Part shown: positions 55,045 through 64,000 of the stretch, in pieces
Layout of the letters: the number at the start of each line of letters is the position of its first letter
Numbering within the stretch: position 1 is the stretch's first letter
NCBI RefSeq assembly: GCF_018917525.1
Contig: NZ_JAHLOS010000002.1
Span: forward strand, 219,794-283,793
Direction: 5' to 3'
Source: Enterococcus raffinosus
GTDB taxonomy: Bacteria > Bacillota > Bacilli > Lactobacillales > Enterococcaceae
Length of the DNA stretch: 64,000 nt
Translations under genes and position numbers: made by a program
The notes under the pieces: model-generated
Seen by the model: only the letters and a program-made list of their open reading frames with translations
Databases searched by the model: none
Told to the model about the DNA's origin: nothing

Positions 55045-55692
55045 TCAAGGCTTCACCTGTCCGTAGTCTTTAAATACTTCAACTGCGGTTTGAATCTGCT
55101 CGTCATTCAGTTTGGCGACTTTCCCGCCATAGGAATGAGCGACATATAATGTTTTCGCAGCTTCCTCTAAATAGACAGCCGCATACAAGGCTTCCTTCAA
55201 GCTTTTGCCGATGGTCACGACGCCGTGGTTTTTCAGCACAACGGCCAATTGATCACCGATATGCTCCACTACCGCATAGCCCATATCAATACTAGCAGCC
55301 GAGCTATAGGGCGCCACATTGACTGGGCCTTTTGCGGTGTTAGCAAGTGTTGTCACATCGCAATCGATCCGGTCCACCACAAGACCGATCCCAGTCGCAT
55401 AAGGTTGATGTGTATGGATCACTGAGTTGACCGCAGGCATCTGTTGAAAAATATAACGAATCGCGATCGTATCAACACTTGGCCGCCGCGTCCCTTCAAT
55501 GATGTTTCCATCAAGCGGCATTACCAAAACATCTTCTGGCACCATTTCTTCGTACATCATTCCACTAGGTGTCACCAACAATGTATCTTCATCAATCCGC
55601 AGACTCACATTGCCGCCAGATAACGAGATCAATCCGTAGCGATCCAACTTGATCCCTGTTGCGATTATTTCTTTTTTCTCTTTTTCTAACAT
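55045..55692 (-). CDS. Class II aldolase/epimerase (fuculose-phosphate aldolase type)
   Basis: This zinc enzyme of 215 residues has the family pattern SLSGGNVSLRI, VTPSGMMYEEM and the metal ligands in VIHTHQPYATG and LKNHGVV. Relatives cleave L-fuculose-1-phosphate or epimerise ribulose-5-phosphate. It ends the second PTS operon and abuts the membrane-protein gene. The exact sugar phosphate is not known. Confidence 0.88.
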   Translation of the reverse strand: MLEKEKKEIIATGIKLDRYGLISLSGGNVSLRIDEDTLLVTPSGMMYEEMVPEDVLVMPLDGNIIEGTRRPSVDTIAIRYIFQQMPAVNSVIHTHQPYATGIGLVVDRIDCDVTTLANTAKGPVNVAPYSSAASIDMGYAVVEHIGDQLAVVLKNHGVVTIGKSLKEALYAAVYLEEAAKTLYVAHSYGGKVAKLNDEQIQTAVEVFKDYGQVKP

Positions 55693-56198
55693 CAGCTGGC
55701 CTCTTTTTTCTTTTTGACTTGCGCATTATACTCTGTGTTCACTCTTCTGGCACGCGCCTTCAAGGATTCTGGATGTTTTTCATATTCCATATCCAGTAAT
55801 AATCGAAACAGCTCCTGCCCGTCAGTGTAATTTTTCGTATTCAGCCAATAGCGCCCTTTCACTATTCCGCCGCCATCCATGCGTAGAAACATTTTTCCTG
55901 CTGTTGGAAACTCGCGAATCTTAAAGCTTTTTAGCTGATCCAAATTGTACGCATCTCTTCGGTTAAAGGAACGCAACATCAGCGTATCCCCATCCACCTG
56001 GATCTCTTTGGGCGTTACTTTCGCCACAAGCGCGTTCCAAAAGCTGTAAAAAGCAACAATGCCGACTAAGAACATCAATGCCGGTATTCGATTAGTAATA
56101 ATTGAAGCCAGAGCAATGAGGAAAACAATCAATGAGACTACTCCTGTAACAGGGACATCGATAAAATATAACGTTTTATCATACTCAAACCGTTTCAT
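55692..56198 (-). CDS. Small membrane protein with PH-like domain
   Basis: This protein has about 168 residues. Two hydrophobic segments (about 15-35 and 37-55) are followed by a PH-like beta-rich part (KEIQVDGDTLMLRSFNRRDAYNLDQLKSFKIREF) and a basic end rich in Lys and Arg. I start at the ATG at 56196-56198, eight bases after GGAGG. It lies between the IIC and aldolase genes of the PTS operon. No known role; perhaps it assists the permease. Confidence 0.6.
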   Translation of the reverse strand: MKRFEYDKTLYFIDVPVTGVVSLIVFLIALASIITNRIPALMFLVGIVAFYSFWNALVAKVTPKEIQVDGDTLMLRSFNRRDAYNLDQLKSFKIREFPTAGKMFLRMDGGGIVKGRYWLNTKNYTDGQELFRLLLDMEYEKHPESLKARARRVNTEYNAQVKKKKEAS

Positions 56199-56225
56199 TT
56201 GTTCTTCCTCCTTCATACAAAAGTA

Positions 56226-57599
56226 TTAAGCAGCTTCTCCCCCATCATGAAGTTGAGAGGCTTCTTTTTTGATCCGGTTACGGTTCCAAATCGCCATCGC
56301 CGCTGCAATAACTGCTCCAACTCCGGTACCAATATAGCCCAGACCATTTAAGCGGACTAAGGCCCAAGTTAATGGATTGGCACCATCACAGATAGATGAA
56401 ATTTGCGAGGCACCCTCGGGCATTTGGAAATTCACATTGTTCGCAGCCGTCGTAATCATCGGTGCTAAATCCGTAGCGATCCATAAGCCGAAAACTAAAA
56501 CGATCAAGCCTACGATCAACCCTCTAAACCCATTCTCTTTTACGATCGGTGTGATTAATACGAACATCCATGGAATAACCGCTAAATCAGCAAACGGCAT
56601 TACGGTATTTCCTGGTAAAACCACCGCCAAGAAAATCAATAATGGAACCAAGATAAATGAAATTGCTAATGTTACGGGGTGTCCTACACCTACGGCAGAA
56701 TCTAAACCGATATAAATTTTCCCGCGATTTTGGAATCTTCCTTGAATGAAGTCGCTGGCGGCATCACTAATTGGAATCAAGCCCTCCATCAACAACGCGG
56801 CCATTTTAGGAATCAAGACCAGAACAGCGCCTAATGAAACGCCTAAAGTCAAGACCTGTGTCACATCATAGCCTGCGATGATCCCAATAATGATCCCTAA
56901 GAAGGTCCCCACTAAGATCGGTTCGCCAAAGACACCGAATCTTCTTTGAACTGTGTCCATATTGATATTGATATCTCTTACCCCTGGGATCATGTCGATT
57001 AGTTTATTGATGACCATCGCGATCGGCGCATAGGCTGTCGTGAAGCCATGGGGCAATGAAACGCCCGGCAGATCTAGCGATTTTTCTACCTCTGGCGCGG
57101 TAACGTCTCCCAGAACCATAATAATCACCATATTCACCACTGCTGCTATGATTCCTAACCATAACGTATCTGTAATGATCGCAACTAAAGCACCGGTAAA
57201 TGCAAAATGCCAGTAATCCCAAATATCTACGTCAACTGTTTGGGTTGTATTTGTCAGCAGCATTACAATATTTACCAATAATCCCAACGGAATGATGATC
57301 AAGCCCACCGTTGATCCCATAGCGATCGCCGCAGAAGCCGGCCATCCCACATCGATTGTCGATAGACTCAAGCCATAGCGGTCAACCATTGCCTGTACGG
57401 CTGGCGAAAGACTGGTTCCTAATAAAGAGTTGATGACCAAATTCAAACCAATAAAACCTACTCCGACCGTCAGACCTGCCCGAAGACTCTTCCCGACACC
57501 TGTTCTGAATGCACAGCCAATAATAAAGATCACAATCGGCATGACAACGGATACACCTAAGCCCTGAATAAATTGAAACACTTTAATAATAGCATCCAT
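56226..57599 (-). CDS. PTS galactitol-type EIIC permease (second system)
   Basis: This membrane permease of 457 residues is paralogous to the one at 49702-51114 (GLTVGVGFIGLNLVINSLLG, VDIWDYWHFAFTGAL, LPHGFTTAYAPIAM). Together with its own IIB and IIA it forms a second complete transporter. The substrate is not known. Confidence 0.9.
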   Translation of the reverse strand: MDAIIKVFQFIQGLGVSVVMPIVIFIIGCAFRTGVGKSLRAGLTVGVGFIGLNLVINSLLGTSLSPAVQAMVDRYGLSLSTIDVGWPASAAIAMGSTVGLIIIPLGLLVNIVMLLTNTTQTVDVDIWDYWHFAFTGALVAIITDTLWLGIIAAVVNMVIIMVLGDVTAPEVEKSLDLPGVSLPHGFTTAYAPIAMVINKLIDMIPGVRDININMDTVQRRFGVFGEPILVGTFLGIIIGIIAGYDVTQVLTLGVSLGAVLVLIPKMAALLMEGLIPISDAASDFIQGRFQNRGKIYIGLDSAVGVGHPVTLAISFILVPLLIFLAVVLPGNTVMPFADLAVIPWMFVLITPIVKENGFRGLIVGLIVLVFGLWIATDLAPMITTAANNVNFQMPEGASQISSICDGANPLTWALVRLNGLGYIGTGVGAVIAAAMAIWNRNRIKKEASQLHDGGEAA

Positions 57600-57637
57600 G
57601 ATTCTTCCCCCTCATTACTCCTAATAGTTATTGTCGC

Positions 57638-57922
57638 TTACTTTTCCATCAATGCTAAAATTCGATCAATCGTCGGTTTCGTATTCACACCAGTCAAGAA
57701 GCACACGCCTGAAACAGATTCACAGTCCAAATCCTTTGGTATCACCGTTGTAGAGATCAAAAAATCATAATTGGAAGCTTTGTTGGGTGCTTCCGAAATC
57801 TTGCATTGGGTAATTTTGTATTGTCCTTTATAACCATTTTCATCCAAAATCTTTGAGATTTTCCCGTTCACCGCTGTTGATGTCGCAATTCCTGAACCAC
57901 ATGCCAATAAAATATTTTTCAT
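57638..57922 (-). CDS. PTS galactitol-type EIIB (second system)
   Basis: This 94-residue phosphocarrier has the active Cys in NILLACGSGIATST. I start at the ATG at 57920-57922 (MKNILLACG), with AAGGA ten bases upstream; a GTG three codons earlier is too near the site. It lies between the IIA and IIC genes. Confidence 0.88.
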   Translation of the reverse strand: MKNILLACGSGIATSTAVNGKISKILDENGYKGQYKITQCKISEAPNKASNYDFLISTTVIPKDLDCESVSGVCFLTGVNTKPTIDRILALMEK

Positions 57923-57935
57923 TTTTTCCACGTCC

Positions 57936-58409
57936 TTAATTTAGATTCTGTTTCATTTTTTTGACGGCTTCCGCTGCCGTTTTTGCTTGAACAATTGCTA
58001 AGACTTGTTCGTCTTTTTGGAACATATCAATCAATGCTTGGAGAAATTCCAGTTGTTTCTTCGGTTCCTTGATTGCCAGCATGAACATAATCTTGACTGG
58101 TACCAAAACTTCAGGCGACCCCATCATTTCAAACATCACAGGGTCTTTTAAAATACCGATTGCCATCGATTGCTTATAGACATATTCAGAATCCGTATGA
58201 GGAATCGCAACCCCGACATGTTCAAGCGGCAGACCAGTAGAAAATTCTTTTTCCCGTTCTTGAATCGCTTGACTAAATTCGCCATTCACACATTGATTTT
58301 TCTCAAGACAGCCTGCTAATGCCGCCAATGCTGAAAAATTATCTGACGCCTCTATTTCTAAATCTACCAAATGTTCGTCTAAGTACATTTCATCCCAAAA
58401 GTCAGCCAC
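57936..58409 (-). CDS. PTS EIIA (second system)
   Basis: This 157-residue phosphocarrier has the active His in VGVAIPHTDSEYV. It directly abuts the regulator gene upstream and precedes the IIB gene. It passes phosphate to the second IIB. Confidence 0.9.
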   Translation of the reverse strand: MADFWDEMYLDEHLVDLEIEASDNFSALAALAGCLEKNQCVNGEFSQAIQEREKEFSTGLPLEHVGVAIPHTDSEYVYKQSMAIGILKDPVMFEMMGSPEVLVPVKIMFMLAIKEPKKQLEFLQALIDMFQKDEQVLAIVQAKTAAEAVKKMKQNLN

Positions 58410-60353
58410 TTAGATTGCACTCCCTTCACCCATCACTAATTCCAATAGTGTCTCCTTGTCCGTTACTTGAATTAACTGCTCCACATTCTCCTCCTTTTCG
58501 ATGAATTCAAGCAAACCTGTAATTTTACTCTTTGCCGCGTCAATATCTGTATCTGAAATTGCAAAAAACAGAATGACATTAACGTTGTTGATGCCCCAAT
58601 TGATTTTTTTAGCCAAGGTCATAATTCCAATGGATGTTTGATTGACTTCACTAGGATCGGCATGGGGAATTGCTACACTGACAGAAAAACTGGTATCGCC
58701 CAATTTTTCTCTGACCCAAACTGATTCGCCGAATTTTTCCTTCGCGATCCCTAGCTCCTGATATTTTTGAATCATAAAATTCAAACATTCCTCTTTGTTC
58801 TCTACATGCTCCTGAAGAAAAACAAGTTTAGGATTGATCCATTGTTGCTGTACTTGTGATTTCTCCTTGGCTGTTGCATGGTAACGTTTATAGTAGGTAT
58901 GAACAATTCGACTGATTTCCTCATCCTTAATCATAGGGGAAATGTACACGACATTTCTCGCCTTTACAGTGGCATCGGTAGTCACGACAACGTCATTTGA
59001 ATTCAACGTCACCTGCTCAAATTCCTTCGTAGTTAATTGAATCACTTTATCGGTGTGGGGAATGATTCGCCGAATTTTTGTATAAATCAAATCACTGGTA
59101 ATCAATCCACGGGACAAAACAACATAAATATTGCGAAAACTAACGCCATACTTTCGTTCCAATGATACTTGGAAATATATGACTAAAAAAGAAATCTCAT
59201 CACCAGTAATTTCAATTGAAAAACGCTGAGCTAAGCTGCTGGTGGCATAACACATCATGGAATACAGTAATAAATAGCGGTTTTTGATCTCTTCCATAAA
59301 AGGATTTTTGATCAGAATATTGCGTCGCAGACGATAAATCATTGGGATAATATGACTCATTAAGGACTCGTGCAATTCTTGATCCCCAGAAAAATCAATA
59401 TTCAATAGATTCCCCAAGTCAGCCATTAATTCTTCAACTGCTTCTTGATAACAGCCGCTATAACGTTTGATCGATTTATAAGATGGCTTAATGTTCATGG
59501 CATACAACGTTTCGGATAAATGGTAAATATCGGGGTACCACAATTCGATTGCACTATTGGCAGAAATAAAGGCACAAATTTCATAGGTTTGCGTATATAG
59601 AGCCAAGTCTTCCAATTCATTCTTTTGTTTTTCCTCGATGGTCATATGACAGCCTTGTTCTGCTCGTGTCAGTAAGCATAAAAATGTAAGAAAAATTGCT
59701 GGAAAATACTTATTTGAAATATCGCTGGAAAACATGTCTGAAAACTTCTCTAAAGTTTCTTTGACTAATTGAATCTTTGCCTGAGAGAAATAATTCTCTA
59801 ATTGAATCAGCAGCTCTTCATTATTTACAAGTAACGCATCGGGAAACTTGGTCATCAAAAAATTCTGATACGCTTGTTGAATATCAGCCTCTGCACCAGC
59901 AAGCCCCACTTTTCGTCGATTCTGAGAAATTTTCACCCCAAAGTGGCGGAGATATCGCTGAAGATAGTCTAGGTCTTTTTTTAGCGTAGAATCTGAAATA
60001 AAAAATGTGCTTTCCAGCTCTTCTAATAATTGCCCCTTTGAATGCAGAAATAGCTTTCGAAAAATTGCTTCTCTTCTTCCCAATACATCATAAACATCCC
60101 CATCATTTTCAATTGCCAGCTCTCCGATTTGACTGACAGTTCCCTTGGTACCTACTAGCTTGATGCCATGTCGGGGTACCTTAACGATCTCAATCTCTTT
60201 TTTGACTAATTCCTGATTTAAAAAATTCACATCATTCAAAATTGTTCGGGTCGAGACTTCCAATTTCTCACTGAAATAATCCGTCGTTTTGTAATCGCTT
60301 TCAGAAAGTAGTAAGGATAGTAACTGATTTCGGCGTCGCATACTCTTATCCAT
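58410..60353 (-). CDS. PRD-containing transcriptional activator (second system)
   Basis: This protein of 647 residues has the same layout as the first: HTH regions (NQLLSLLLSESDYKTTDYFSEKL), two PRDs (about 170-390), a IIB-like part and a IIA-like part with SVAIPHADPSEV. In the IIB-like part the position of the phospho-Cys reads VVLSRGLITSD without Cys, unlike the first regulator. It heads the second PTS operon and probably activates it. Confidence 0.9.
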   Translation of the reverse strand: MDKSMRRRNQLLSLLLSESDYKTTDYFSEKLEVSTRTILNDVNFLNQELVKKEIEIVKVPRHGIKLVGTKGTVSQIGELAIENDGDVYDVLGRREAIFRKLFLHSKGQLLEELESTFFISDSTLKKDLDYLQRYLRHFGVKISQNRRKVGLAGAEADIQQAYQNFLMTKFPDALLVNNEELLIQLENYFSQAKIQLVKETLEKFSDMFSSDISNKYFPAIFLTFLCLLTRAEQGCHMTIEEKQKNELEDLALYTQTYEICAFISANSAIELWYPDIYHLSETLYAMNIKPSYKSIKRYSGCYQEAVEELMADLGNLLNIDFSGDQELHESLMSHIIPMIYRLRRNILIKNPFMEEIKNRYLLLYSMMCYATSSLAQRFSIEITGDEISFLVIYFQVSLERKYGVSFRNIYVVLSRGLITSDLIYTKIRRIIPHTDKVIQLTTKEFEQVTLNSNDVVVTTDATVKARNVVYISPMIKDEEISRIVHTYYKRYHATAKEKSQVQQQWINPKLVFLQEHVENKEECLNFMIQKYQELGIAKEKFGESVWVREKLGDTSFSVSVAIPHADPSEVNQTSIGIMTLAKKINWGINNVNVILFFAISDTDIDAAKSKITGLLEFIEKEENVEQLIQVTDKETLLELVMGEGSAI

Positions 60354-60806
60354 TTTCTCACCTCCTTATTCATTTGGTGGCAGCTTTTTTTCTTATTGTT
60401 TTAGAAAAAGCTCATCACTCTGCTAAACCGTTAGTTCAAATTCAAGAATAGCTGAGCCTGTCGAAATCACTGCGAAAAGTATGACCGGCAACACTGAACT
60501 GACCTCTTCACTATCTCTTATATTCATCTTAATCAATTTTCTAAATTCTTTAAAGGCATCCTTTTTTCATCATTAATCATGAAAACACTAATTAACAAGA
60601 AATATTTCTGAAAAGAATGCTTGGGATTCGTTTAAAACAGCATCTCTAATTTTCTACTCCAACTGAACCTCCTCAGAAAATATGCATTAGGTGGTGTTAA
60701 AAAACTATGTTATCTTAACATAGGTTTTCCGTGGGAAACCCGCTATTTGAATTAGTTAAATAAATACTCTTTTCCCTTTTATCAAAGGTTCCTACTTTAA
60801 TTCTAA
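60354..60806. other. Intergenic region upstream of second PTS operon
   Basis: No gene is seen in these 450 bases. They hold the second copy of the 25-base palindromic element (60560), a perfect dyad CTATGTTA, three bases, TAACATAG (60705-60723) and next to it GGTTTTCC, three bases, GGAAACC. These could be operators for the regulator gene, though they lie far from its start. Confidence 0.4.
60560..60584 (+). repeat. 25-base palindromic repeat, copy 2
   Basis: This is identical to 48248-48272 over 25 bases, including the T6 run and the palindromic core. It lies about 205 bases upstream of the second PRD regulator gene. Confidence 0.6.
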
Positions 60807-60841
60807 CAAAAAAATTGCTGATCAATATGACCAGCAATTTT
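60807..60841 (-). terminator. Terminator of opuA operon
   Basis: AAAATTGCTG and CAGCAATTTT pair around an 11-base loop; the minus-strand product ends in a run of T. It lies ten bases after the opuABC stop. Confidence 0.85.
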
Positions 60842-60851
60842 ATGATTATGA

Positions 60852-62576
60852 TTATTTTTGCCATTCATCGACTTCTTTTTGATGCTCTTTAATCCAATCT
60901 TTAGCGGCTTGTGAGGGATCTTTTCCTTCATTGATTGCCAACATGACACTTTCCATGTCCTTTTGGTTCCAGTGGAAGTTGTCCAATACTTTGTAAGCTT
61001 CAGGCTGATCGTCTTTCAATCCCTTGCGTGCCATTGTATGAATTGCTTCTTCACTGCCCATCGCATTTTTCGGATCATCTAAGTATTTCAATCCGTATTT
61101 CGCAAACATCCAATGTGGTGACCAGCCAGTGATCACAATTGGCTGCTTCTTCTTGATCGCTTGACCAAGCGCTACGGTCATCGCACCTGATGATGAGGTA
61201 GAAACCTTCCAATCGGCTAAGTTCGGATAAGCCTTCAGCGTATTTTCTGCTGCATTCACTACACCGGCACCAGGCTCGATCCCAGTGATCGTTTTATTGG
61301 CTTGATCGCTCAACTCTTCAATCGAATTGATATCCATATAATCAGGAACAACGATCCCGACTTTGGCACCCTTCAAATTAATACCTAAATCATCGACTTG
61401 ATCTTTGTATTGAGCAAATTGAGACTTGTGGGTATTCGGCAGCCAAGCAGCCACCATCGCATCAGATTCACCTTTGGCGACAGATTCCCACATGATTGCA
61501 TTATCTAATGGCGTCATGTTGACTTTGTAGCCCATTTCTTTCAGGACTTCCCCGATAACATGGGTAGAAGCCACTTCGGTATCCCATTCCACATAAGTCA
61601 GATTGATCGTGCCTTTATTCTCAGTAGAGGAACCGCCGAAGCCAAAAGAAGCCAGCAATACGATCGCTGCTACGACACCAGCTGCAATCCCGATTTTGCG
61701 TTTTTTCGTTTTCGGCATTTTTTCAGCAGCCTGTTGTTTTGGCTTGTTGATGTTTTGCGTAAAGCGGTCAATGATGATCGCTAAAATAACTAACGCCAGA
61801 CCATTCACAAAACCATTTCCGACCTGTGCTCGTTGCAGAGCGGACAATACGCCACGACCTAAACCGGGAGCCCCAATCATAGAGGCGATTACAACCATTG
61901 ATAAAGCCAGCATCGTTGTTTGATTGATTCCGGCTAAGATTGTACTTTTAGCTAACGGCAATTCTAATTTAAATAATTTTTGTTTGCCGGTTCCGCCAAA
62001 TGAATCGGAAGCCTCCACCAATTCTTTGGGAATTTGACGAATCCCTAAGTTAGTAAAACGTACGGTCGGCGGTAAAGCAAAAATCACGGAAGCAAATACT
62101 CCGGGAACCATTCCAATCCCGAAGAAAGCAACGGCTGGAATCAAATACACAAATCCGGGCATCGTCTGCATAAAGTCCAGAATTGGTGTAATGATCTTTT
62201 TCGCGGTTTCATTTTTTGCCATCAAGATTCCTAACGGCACCCCAATAACGATCGACAGCACACTAGATAAAAGAACTAGCGTGACGGTACTCATTAAATC
62301 AGTCCACAAACCTTGATTGTAGATAAAGAGCAAACCAATCAGCGTAAAACTCGTTAACCCCCATTTTTTATTGGAGATAAAAAAGGCGGCAATGGTCAAA
62401 ACAAGAATCAATAGCAATGGCGGAATCATCGTCAATAGATTGGTCATTCCATCCATCAAAAATTGGCCTGCATGCTGCAAGGCTGAGAACAGTCCAGCAA
62501 AGGTTCCGGTCAGCCAATCAGTAAATCCTTCGACCCAATCTGCGACAGGGATAGTTTGTTGTAAAAAATTAAACAT
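60852..62576 (-). CDS. opuABC: Glycine betaine transporter, fused permease and binding protein
   Basis: This protein of 574 residues joins a permease and a substrate-binding domain, as in lactococcal OpuA. Residues 1 to about 290 hold the membrane part with the ABC contact loop ([20 protein letters not shown]); after another membrane helix (about 293-315) the OpuAC binding domain follows ([35 protein letters not shown], the aromatic betaine cage region). I start at the ATG at 62574-62576, which overlaps the ATPase stop after AGAGGTGATTG. It imports compatible solutes under osmotic stress. Confidence 0.93.
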   Translation of the reverse strand: MFNFLQQTIPVADWVEGFTDWLTGTFAGLFSALQHAGQFLMDGMTNLLTMIPPLLLILVLTIAAFFISNKKWGLTSFTLIGLLFIYNQGLWTDLMSTVTLVLLSSVLSIVIGVPLGILMAKNETAKKIITPILDFMQTMPGFVYLIPAVAFFGIGMVPGVFASVIFALPPTVRFTNLGIRQIPKELVEASDSFGGTGKQKLFKLELPLAKSTILAGINQTTMLALSMVVIASMIGAPGLGRGVLSALQRAQVGNGFVNGLALVILAIIIDRFTQNINKPKQQAAEKMPKTKKRKIGIAAGVVAAIVLLASFGFGGSSTENKGTINLTYVEWDTEVASTHVIGEVLKEMGYKVNMTPLDNAIMWESVAKGESDAMVAAWLPNTHKSQFAQYKDQVDDLGINLKGAKVGIVVPDYMDINSIEELSDQANKTITGIEPGAGVVNAAENTLKAYPNLADWKVSTSSSGAMTVALGQAIKKKQPIVITGWSPHWMFAKYGLKYLDDPKNAMGSEEAIHTMARKGLKDDQPEAYKVLDNFHWNQKDMESVMLAINEGKDPSQAAKDWIKEHQKEVDEWQK

Positions 62577-63768
62577 GAGCAATCACCTCTTCAGTCTCTG
62601 TATCTGCCAACGCTTCTAAGACACTACCGCGAATCACGACTCCGACTAAACGGTCGCCTTCAACGACAGCCAACGGTGCTGGCGAATCAAAAATTAGATT
62701 GAAGATATCAGTGACCAGCATATCTTTCGGGATGCGGCGCACATTTTTATCAATAACATCTTTCAGCTCTAAATTATTCTTACGTGCTTCCCGTGCCTTA
62801 TCTGCGGTTAGACTTCCTTTCAGCTTGCGCTTGCGATCGACCGCTAGCAGCATGCTGACTTCTTCTTTACGCATCCGGTTCAAAGCAACATTTGGCCCGT
62901 CGACCTCGATATTGGTCGTCAAGGCTGGCACCATGATGTTTTGTGCCGTGAGAACCTTCGAACGATCGACATCTTCCACGAAATCACGAACGTATTGATT
63001 GGCTGGGTGGGTCAGAATTTCTTCACCTGTCCCAATCTGCATGATTTGACCGTCCTTCATCAAGGCGATCCGATCCCCGATCCGCAAGGCTTCATTTAAG
63101 TCATGCGTGATAAAGATGATCGTTTTTTGCACATTTGCCTGCAAATCTAATAATTCATCCTGCATCTCCCGGCGGATCAATGGGTCTAACGCTGAAAAAG
63201 CCTCATCCATCAATAAAATTTCTGGGTCATTGGCTAAAGCCCGCGCCAAGCCGACCCGCTGCTGCATCCCACCAGATAATTGATTTGGATATTGGTCCTT
63301 AAAGGTCAGTAACCCTGAATTATCTAATGCTTGTTCAGCCAAAGCTTGGCGTTCAGCTTTTGGCACGCCCCGCACTTCCAGGCCGTATTCTGTATTTTCT
63401 AAAATCGTTCGATGAGGAAATAGCCCAAAATTTTGAAAGACCATATTGATTTTATGACGGCGCACTTCCCGCAGTGCTTCCTTGTCCATTTGGGCAATAT
63501 TTTCTCCATCGATGTAGATTTCACCAGAAGTTGGATCGATCAACCGATTTAATAAACGAATCATTGTCGATTTTCCGCTGCCGGAAAGTCCCATAATAAC
63601 AAAAATTTCTCCCTCTTCGACTTCAAAACTTGCGTCATATACACCAACAGTTGCACCTGTTTGCTCCACGATTTCATTCTTATCGCGGTTTTCTTGAATC
63701 ATCGCAAGGGCTTGTTGCTGCTTCTTACCAAATATTTTAGTCAAATGTTCTACCTTAACTTTACTCAA
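62569..63768 (-). CDS. opuAA: Glycine betaine transporter ATPase with CBS domains
   Basis: This ATPase has about 400 residues. The N-terminal ABC domain has Walker [10 protein letters not shown], signature LSGGMQQRV and Walker [13 protein letters not shown]. Two CBS domains end the protein (about 280-395, [16 protein letters not shown] and [13 protein letters not shown]), used in OpuA to sense ionic strength or c-di-AMP. I choose the TTG at 63766-63768, seven bases after GAGGAGG. The promoter carries a BusR-like operator. Confidence 0.93.
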   Translation of the reverse strand: MSKVKVEHLTKIFGKKQQQALAMIQENRDKNEIVEQTGATVGVYDASFEVEEGEIFVIMGLSGSGKSTMIRLLNRLIDPTSGEIYIDGENIAQMDKEALREVRRHKINMVFQNFGLFPHRTILENTEYGLEVRGVPKAERQALAEQALDNSGLLTFKDQYPNQLSGGMQQRVGLARALANDPEILLMDEAFSALDPLIRREMQDELLDLQANVQKTIIFITHDLNEALRIGDRIALMKDGQIMQIGTGEEILTHPANQYVRDFVEDVDRSKVLTAQNIMVPALTTNIEVDGPNVALNRMRKEEVSMLLAVDRKRKLKGSLTADKAREARKNNLELKDVIDKNVRRIPKDMLVTDIFNLIFDSPAPLAVVEGDRLVGVVIRGSVLEALADTETEEVIAHV

Positions 63769-63790
63769 AAAATATCCTCCTCTTAAAAAA

Positions 63791-63840
63791 GTGACCATAC
63801 AACACTAACACCCTGTGGTCACTTTGTCAAAGAAGATGCA
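63791..63840 (-). promoter_or_regulatory. opuA promoter with BusR-like operator
   Basis: The minus strand has TTGACA (63835-63840) as -35. AGTGAC and GTCACT lie exactly 22 bases apart across the core promoter (about 63790-63833). As I recall, this bipartite motif with 22-base spacing is that of BusR, the c-di-AMP-dependent repressor of betaine uptake in streptococci and lactococci. No busR gene is in the window. Confidence 0.65.
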
Positions 63841-63888
63841 GAAAATTTTCAGTAAATCATCATTAGTTTCAATAAAATTCATAAGAAA

Positions 63889-63921
63889 ACCTCAGGAGAA
63901 AACCGCTCCTGAGGACTTTTT
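63889..63921. terminator. Terminator between opuA region and edge gene
   Basis: CCTCAGGAG and CTCCTGAGG pair around seven bases, with T-rich sequence on both sides. It probably ends the gene that enters from the right edge. Confidence 0.8.
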
Positions 63922-63937
63922 GTTTAGATGAATCATT

Positions 63938-64000
63938 TTATTGTCGATCACTGATTCTAAATTCGTATCCAAGTACGTTCTTATAATATTCTGGATACAT
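63938..64000 (-). CDS. Partial gene at right edge (C-terminus only)
   Basis: The minus strand is open from the window edge and reads MYPEYYKNVLGYEFRISDRQ before a stop at 63938-63940, followed by a terminator. Only these 20 codons are seen, so the product cannot be identified. The ATG at the edge may be internal. Confidence 0.45.
   Translation of the reverse strand: MYPEYYKNVLGYEFRISDRQ

Overview
The window looks like the chromosome of a low-GC Gram-positive of the order Lactobacillales, most likely Enterococcus or a close relative. The indications are AAGGAGG-type ribosome binding sites, two galactitol-type PTS operons with PRD regulators, an acetoin-dehydrogenase operon, a lactococcal-style OpuA transporter with a BusR-like operator, a secreted staphylococcal-type nuclease and a TcaA-like zinc-ribbon protein. 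The species cannot be fixed from the sequence alone. No rRNA, tRNA, intact prophage or insertion sequence was seen.

Bases 1-2.5 kb hold a peptide/bacitracin-type ABC ATPase (cut by the window edge) with its two-component system. Bases 2.6-20.2 kb are a large type I-B (Tneap-like) CRISPR-Cas locus, all transcribed leftward. Its operon order is a frameshifted membrane-protein gene, cas6, cas8b/cst1, cas7, cas5, cas3, cas4, cas1, cas2, followed by array 2 (about 53 repeats). Array 1 (8 clear repeats) and array 3 (about 16 repeats) flank it. All three arrays share a leader with boxes at fixed spacing, a variant repeat ending in the same 8-nt handle (ATGTAAAT), and the same old-to-new repeat substitution. 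A SWIM zinc-finger gene and a DUF3841 gene sit between arrays 1 and 2. A Fic AMP-transferase and an unknown gene with a very basic tail flank array 3.

The most interesting element is in the intergenic region upstream of the cas operon (17.4-17.6 kb). Two degenerate half-repeats there flank a 23-nt pseudo-spacer. That pseudo-spacer matches 17 of 23 bases of a site next to the cas promoter, with an intact seed and a CCA in the PAM position. This is the architecture of a CreA/CreR-type CRISPR-derived guide RNA that would use Cascade to repress cas transcription or guard it as an antitoxin.

Bases 20.2-42 kb are mixed housekeeping and stress genes: a MarR-MATE pair with TTAGATATCTAA operators, the nuclease, the TcaA-like protein, an SDR/CMD pair divergent from a MerR regulator, a Fur-box-controlled siderophore ABC transporter, and a metal operon (P-type ATPase, HMA chaperone, ferritin-like protein, Crp/Fnr regulator) with an FNR-like box. 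They continue with a rifamycin ADP-ribosyltransferase, a sulfite-exporter-family permease with a second FNR-like box, an AraC regulator and proC.

Bases 42-64 kb are catabolic: SorC regulator plus acetoin dehydrogenase complex with operator and cre site, two galactitol-type PTS operons with SDR, alcohol dehydrogenase and class II aldolase genes, and the glycine-betaine transporter OpuA.
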